Assembly: GCA_030840335.1 (NCBI GenBank)
Contig: JAUZFR010000053.1
Span: 1 to 33,080, forward strand
Direction of reading: 5' to 3'
DNA: 33,080 bases
From: Actinomycetota bacterium
Lineage (GTDB): Bacteria; Actinomycetota; Actinomycetes; Actinomycetales; Microbacteriaceae
In this document: in pieces, positions 31,658-33,080 of the stretch
How the letters are laid out: the number at the start of each line of letters is the position of its first letter
Position numbering within the stretch: position 1 is the first letter of the stretch
Made by a program: the position numbers and the translations under genes
The notes under the pieces: generated by a model
What the model was told of the DNA's origin: nothing
What the model saw: the letters and a program-made list of their open reading frames with translations, nothing else
Databases searched by the model: none

Positions 31658-33080
31658 TGGTACTCGAAGGATTAATCGGGGGGCTTTCGCGCGCCCGCAC
31701 TTTCGAGAACGCACTTTCGTACTCGGCTCGCAGCGCCGATTTCTCGCTCGTAGACGGGCTCAGGGCGCCGCTCCTCGCGGGTCTGATGCAGCAGCGCGGT
31801 GGCCCACAGGTACTGCTGGCGATCACGGCAACAGGACGTGAATCCGAGGGGCTGCGTTCTGCGCTGGCCTCACTCGTGCCGCACGCAGAGATCATCGAGT
31901 TCCCGGCCTGGGAGACGCTTCCGCACGAACGATTGAGCCCGAGTGCCGAAACGGTCGGCAAGCGCATTGACGCGCTTCGTCGGCTCAGGGCGTGGGAGGC
32001 TGCCGGGGTCGAAGCGCGCCGTTCGATCATCGTGGTTGCGTCAGTGCGCGCGGCCCTTCAGCCGCTGGCCGACAACCTCACCGACCTCGAGCCGATCACG
32101 CTCACCGCAGGCGGGCGGGGCTACGACCTCACCGACATCGCACGCCAGCTCGTCGACCTGGCATATGCCCGCGTAGACATGGTCACGCGACGCGGCGAAT
32201 TCGCGGTACGCGGAGGCATCCTCGATGTGTTCTCGCCGATCGCGGATCATCCGGTTCGAGTCGAATTCTTCGGCGACGAGGTCGAGCAACTCCGCTTCTT
32301 CTCGGTCGCCGATCAGCGCAGCATCGGTGACCCGCTGCCGCTGGCCGAATTTCCCGCCAGCCGTGAACTACTCCTGAGCGAGACGGTGCGTCAAAGGGCG
32401 CGTGAGATGCAGCACGAGTTCCCGAGCATCGCGCAGATGCTTGCCAAGATTTCCGAAGGTATCCCCGTCGAAGGCATGGAGTCGCTTGCGCCCGCGCTGG
32501 TCGACAAGGTTGTTCCGCTCACCGACTACCTGCCGAAAGGCGCCGCGATCGCGGTGCTGTCTCCCGAGCGGGTCGCGACCCGGGCAGTGAGCCTGCTCGA
32601 GACGAACCGCGAGTTCCTGAGCGCGGCGTGGAGCGCGGCAACAGCGGGTGCGGAGGCGCCCATCGATCTGGATGCCGGCGACTTCCTGACCCTTCCCGAC
32701 CTGCGAAAGAGTGCCGGCGATCGCGCGTGGTGGACCCTCAGCACTTTCGATAGTGGGGCGGATTCGCGGGTCGAGCCCGTCGAGACCTCACCACCGAATT
32801 CCCCGTCGGTCGAAGACCTGGTCAACTCGGCTGGCGAGTACGTGCGCATCGAGGCGAACTCCGTGCCGAACTTCGCGGGCCAGGTGAACGGTGCCGTGGA
32901 GCATGTGCGCGACCTGACACAGGATGGCTGGACGGTCGCGGTCGCGGCGCTCGGCCCGGGGCTGGTCGAGCGCGCGGCAGACGTGCTCGGCGAGCACACG
33001 GTCGCCGCTCGCATCGTCGATGCGGTCCCGGAGCCCGTCGAACGGGGCATCGCGTACCTCCTGCAGGCATCCGTCGAGTC
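31657..33080 (+). CDS. mfd: Transcription-repair coupling factor, N-terminal part (3' end outside window)
   Basis: The frame opens at GTG 31657 and runs without stop to the window edge, about 474 codons of a protein normally near 1,150-1,200 residues. The visible part is the UvrB-homology region that contacts UvrA: FPAWETLPHERLSPSAETVG, KRIDALRRLRAWE, then TRRGEFAVRGGILDVFSP and VRVEFFGDEVEQLRFF. After it begins the non-conserved domain 3. The RNA-polymerase-interacting and helicase domains lie beyond the window. Mfd removes stalled polymerase at DNA lesions and recruits UvrA. In Bacillus it follows pth within one or two genes; here four small accessory genes intervene. Confidence 0.95.
   Translation, partial: MVLEGLIGGLSRARTFENALSYSARSADFSLVDGLRAPLLAGLMQQRGGPQVLLAITATGRESEGLRSALASLVPHAEIIEFPAWETLPHERLSPSAETVGKRIDALRRLRAWEAAGVEARRSIIVVASVRAALQPLADNLTDLEPITLTAGGRGYDLTDIARQLVDLAYARVDMVTRRGEFAVRGGILDVFSPIADHPVRVEFFGDEVEQLRFFSVADQRSIGDPLPLAEFPASRELLLSETVRQRAREMQHEFPSIAQMLAKISEGIPVEGMESLAPALVDKVVPLTDYLPKGAAIAVLSPERVATRAVSLLETNREFLSAAWSAATAGAEAPIDLDAGDFLTLPDLRKSAGDRAWWTLSTFDSGADSRVEPVETSPPNSPSVEDLVNSAGEYVRIEANSVPNFAGQVNGAVEHVRDLTQDGWTVAVAALGPGLVERAADVLGEHTVAARIVDAVPEPVERGIAYLLQASVE

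Noticed and set aside
1-33080. CRISPR arrays, transposases, toxin-antitoxin pairs, phage genes
   Set aside because: None seen: no regularly spaced repeats, and every sizeable frame is accounted for by metabolic, regulatory or housekeeping genes or by antisense shadows.

Overview
The window reads as chromosomal DNA of a high-GC Gram-positive bacterium, most likely an actinobacterium of the Microbacteriaceae type. The grounds are high GC with GTG starts and several probable leaderless starts, an actinobacterial ABC-F protein, tRNA-Gln next to glmU-prs, an EmrB/QacA-type exporter, and a carbohydrate lifestyle with ROK, LacI, GntR and TetR regulators. Genus assignment is not possible by eye. No transposase, integrase, phage gene or CRISPR array is visible.

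Layout. 1-1037: 3' part of an ABC-F ATPase. 1058-1744: MarR-type regulator (minus strand) and tRNA-Gln(UUG). 1833-6485: ROK regulator followed by a xylose-type ABC importer (lipoprotein, ATPase, permease) with an operator-like palindrome, an intra-operon hairpin and a terminator. 6507-8957: glmU and prs. 9006-9501: a dispersed palindrome and a small one-pass membrane protein. 9710-14407: non-phosphorylative L-fucose pathway (L-fuconate dehydratase, GntR regulator, fuconolactonase, FAH-family diketo acid hydrolase, SDR dehydrogenase). 14433-18365: gnd, a second palindrome copy, and a divergent DHA2 exporter/TetR pair. 18362-27426: glucuronate utilisation locus, with uxaC-lacI on the minus strand and a tightly overlapping plus-strand operon (TIM-barrel protein, Gfo/Idh/MocA oxidoreductase, second TIM-barrel protein, fructuronate reductase-like protein, mannonate dehydratase, ABM-fold protein, 2-hydroxyacid dehydrogenase). 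27618-28882: rplY and pth. 28883-31606: four small accessory genes. 31657-33080: 5' part of mfd.

How the genes work together. glmU, prs, rplY, pth and mfd form the housekeeping string found adjacent in Bacillus subtilis and largely adjacent in Mycobacterium. Here the string is opened between prs and rplY by about 18.7 kb, mostly sugar and sugar-acid catabolism. The fucose module can take L-fuconolactone to pyruvate and lactate, but the first dehydrogenase and a transporter are absent. The glucuronate module has uxaC, a UxuB-like reductase and ManD to reach 2-keto-3-deoxy-D-gluconate; KDG kinase and aldolase are absent. At the head of its operon are an oxidoreductase and two TIM-barrel proteins that hexuronate catabolism does not need. 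Together with the lack of any glycoside hydrolase, this suggests that glucuronides are opened by oxidation/beta-elimination rather than hydrolysis; this is the main hypothesis offered here.

Other non-gene structure includes a two-copy dispersed palindrome of about 55 bp, a nested 38-bp palindrome between lacI and its divergent operon, and marked enrichment of the hexamer GGATGC/GCATCC on both strands and in several reading frames.
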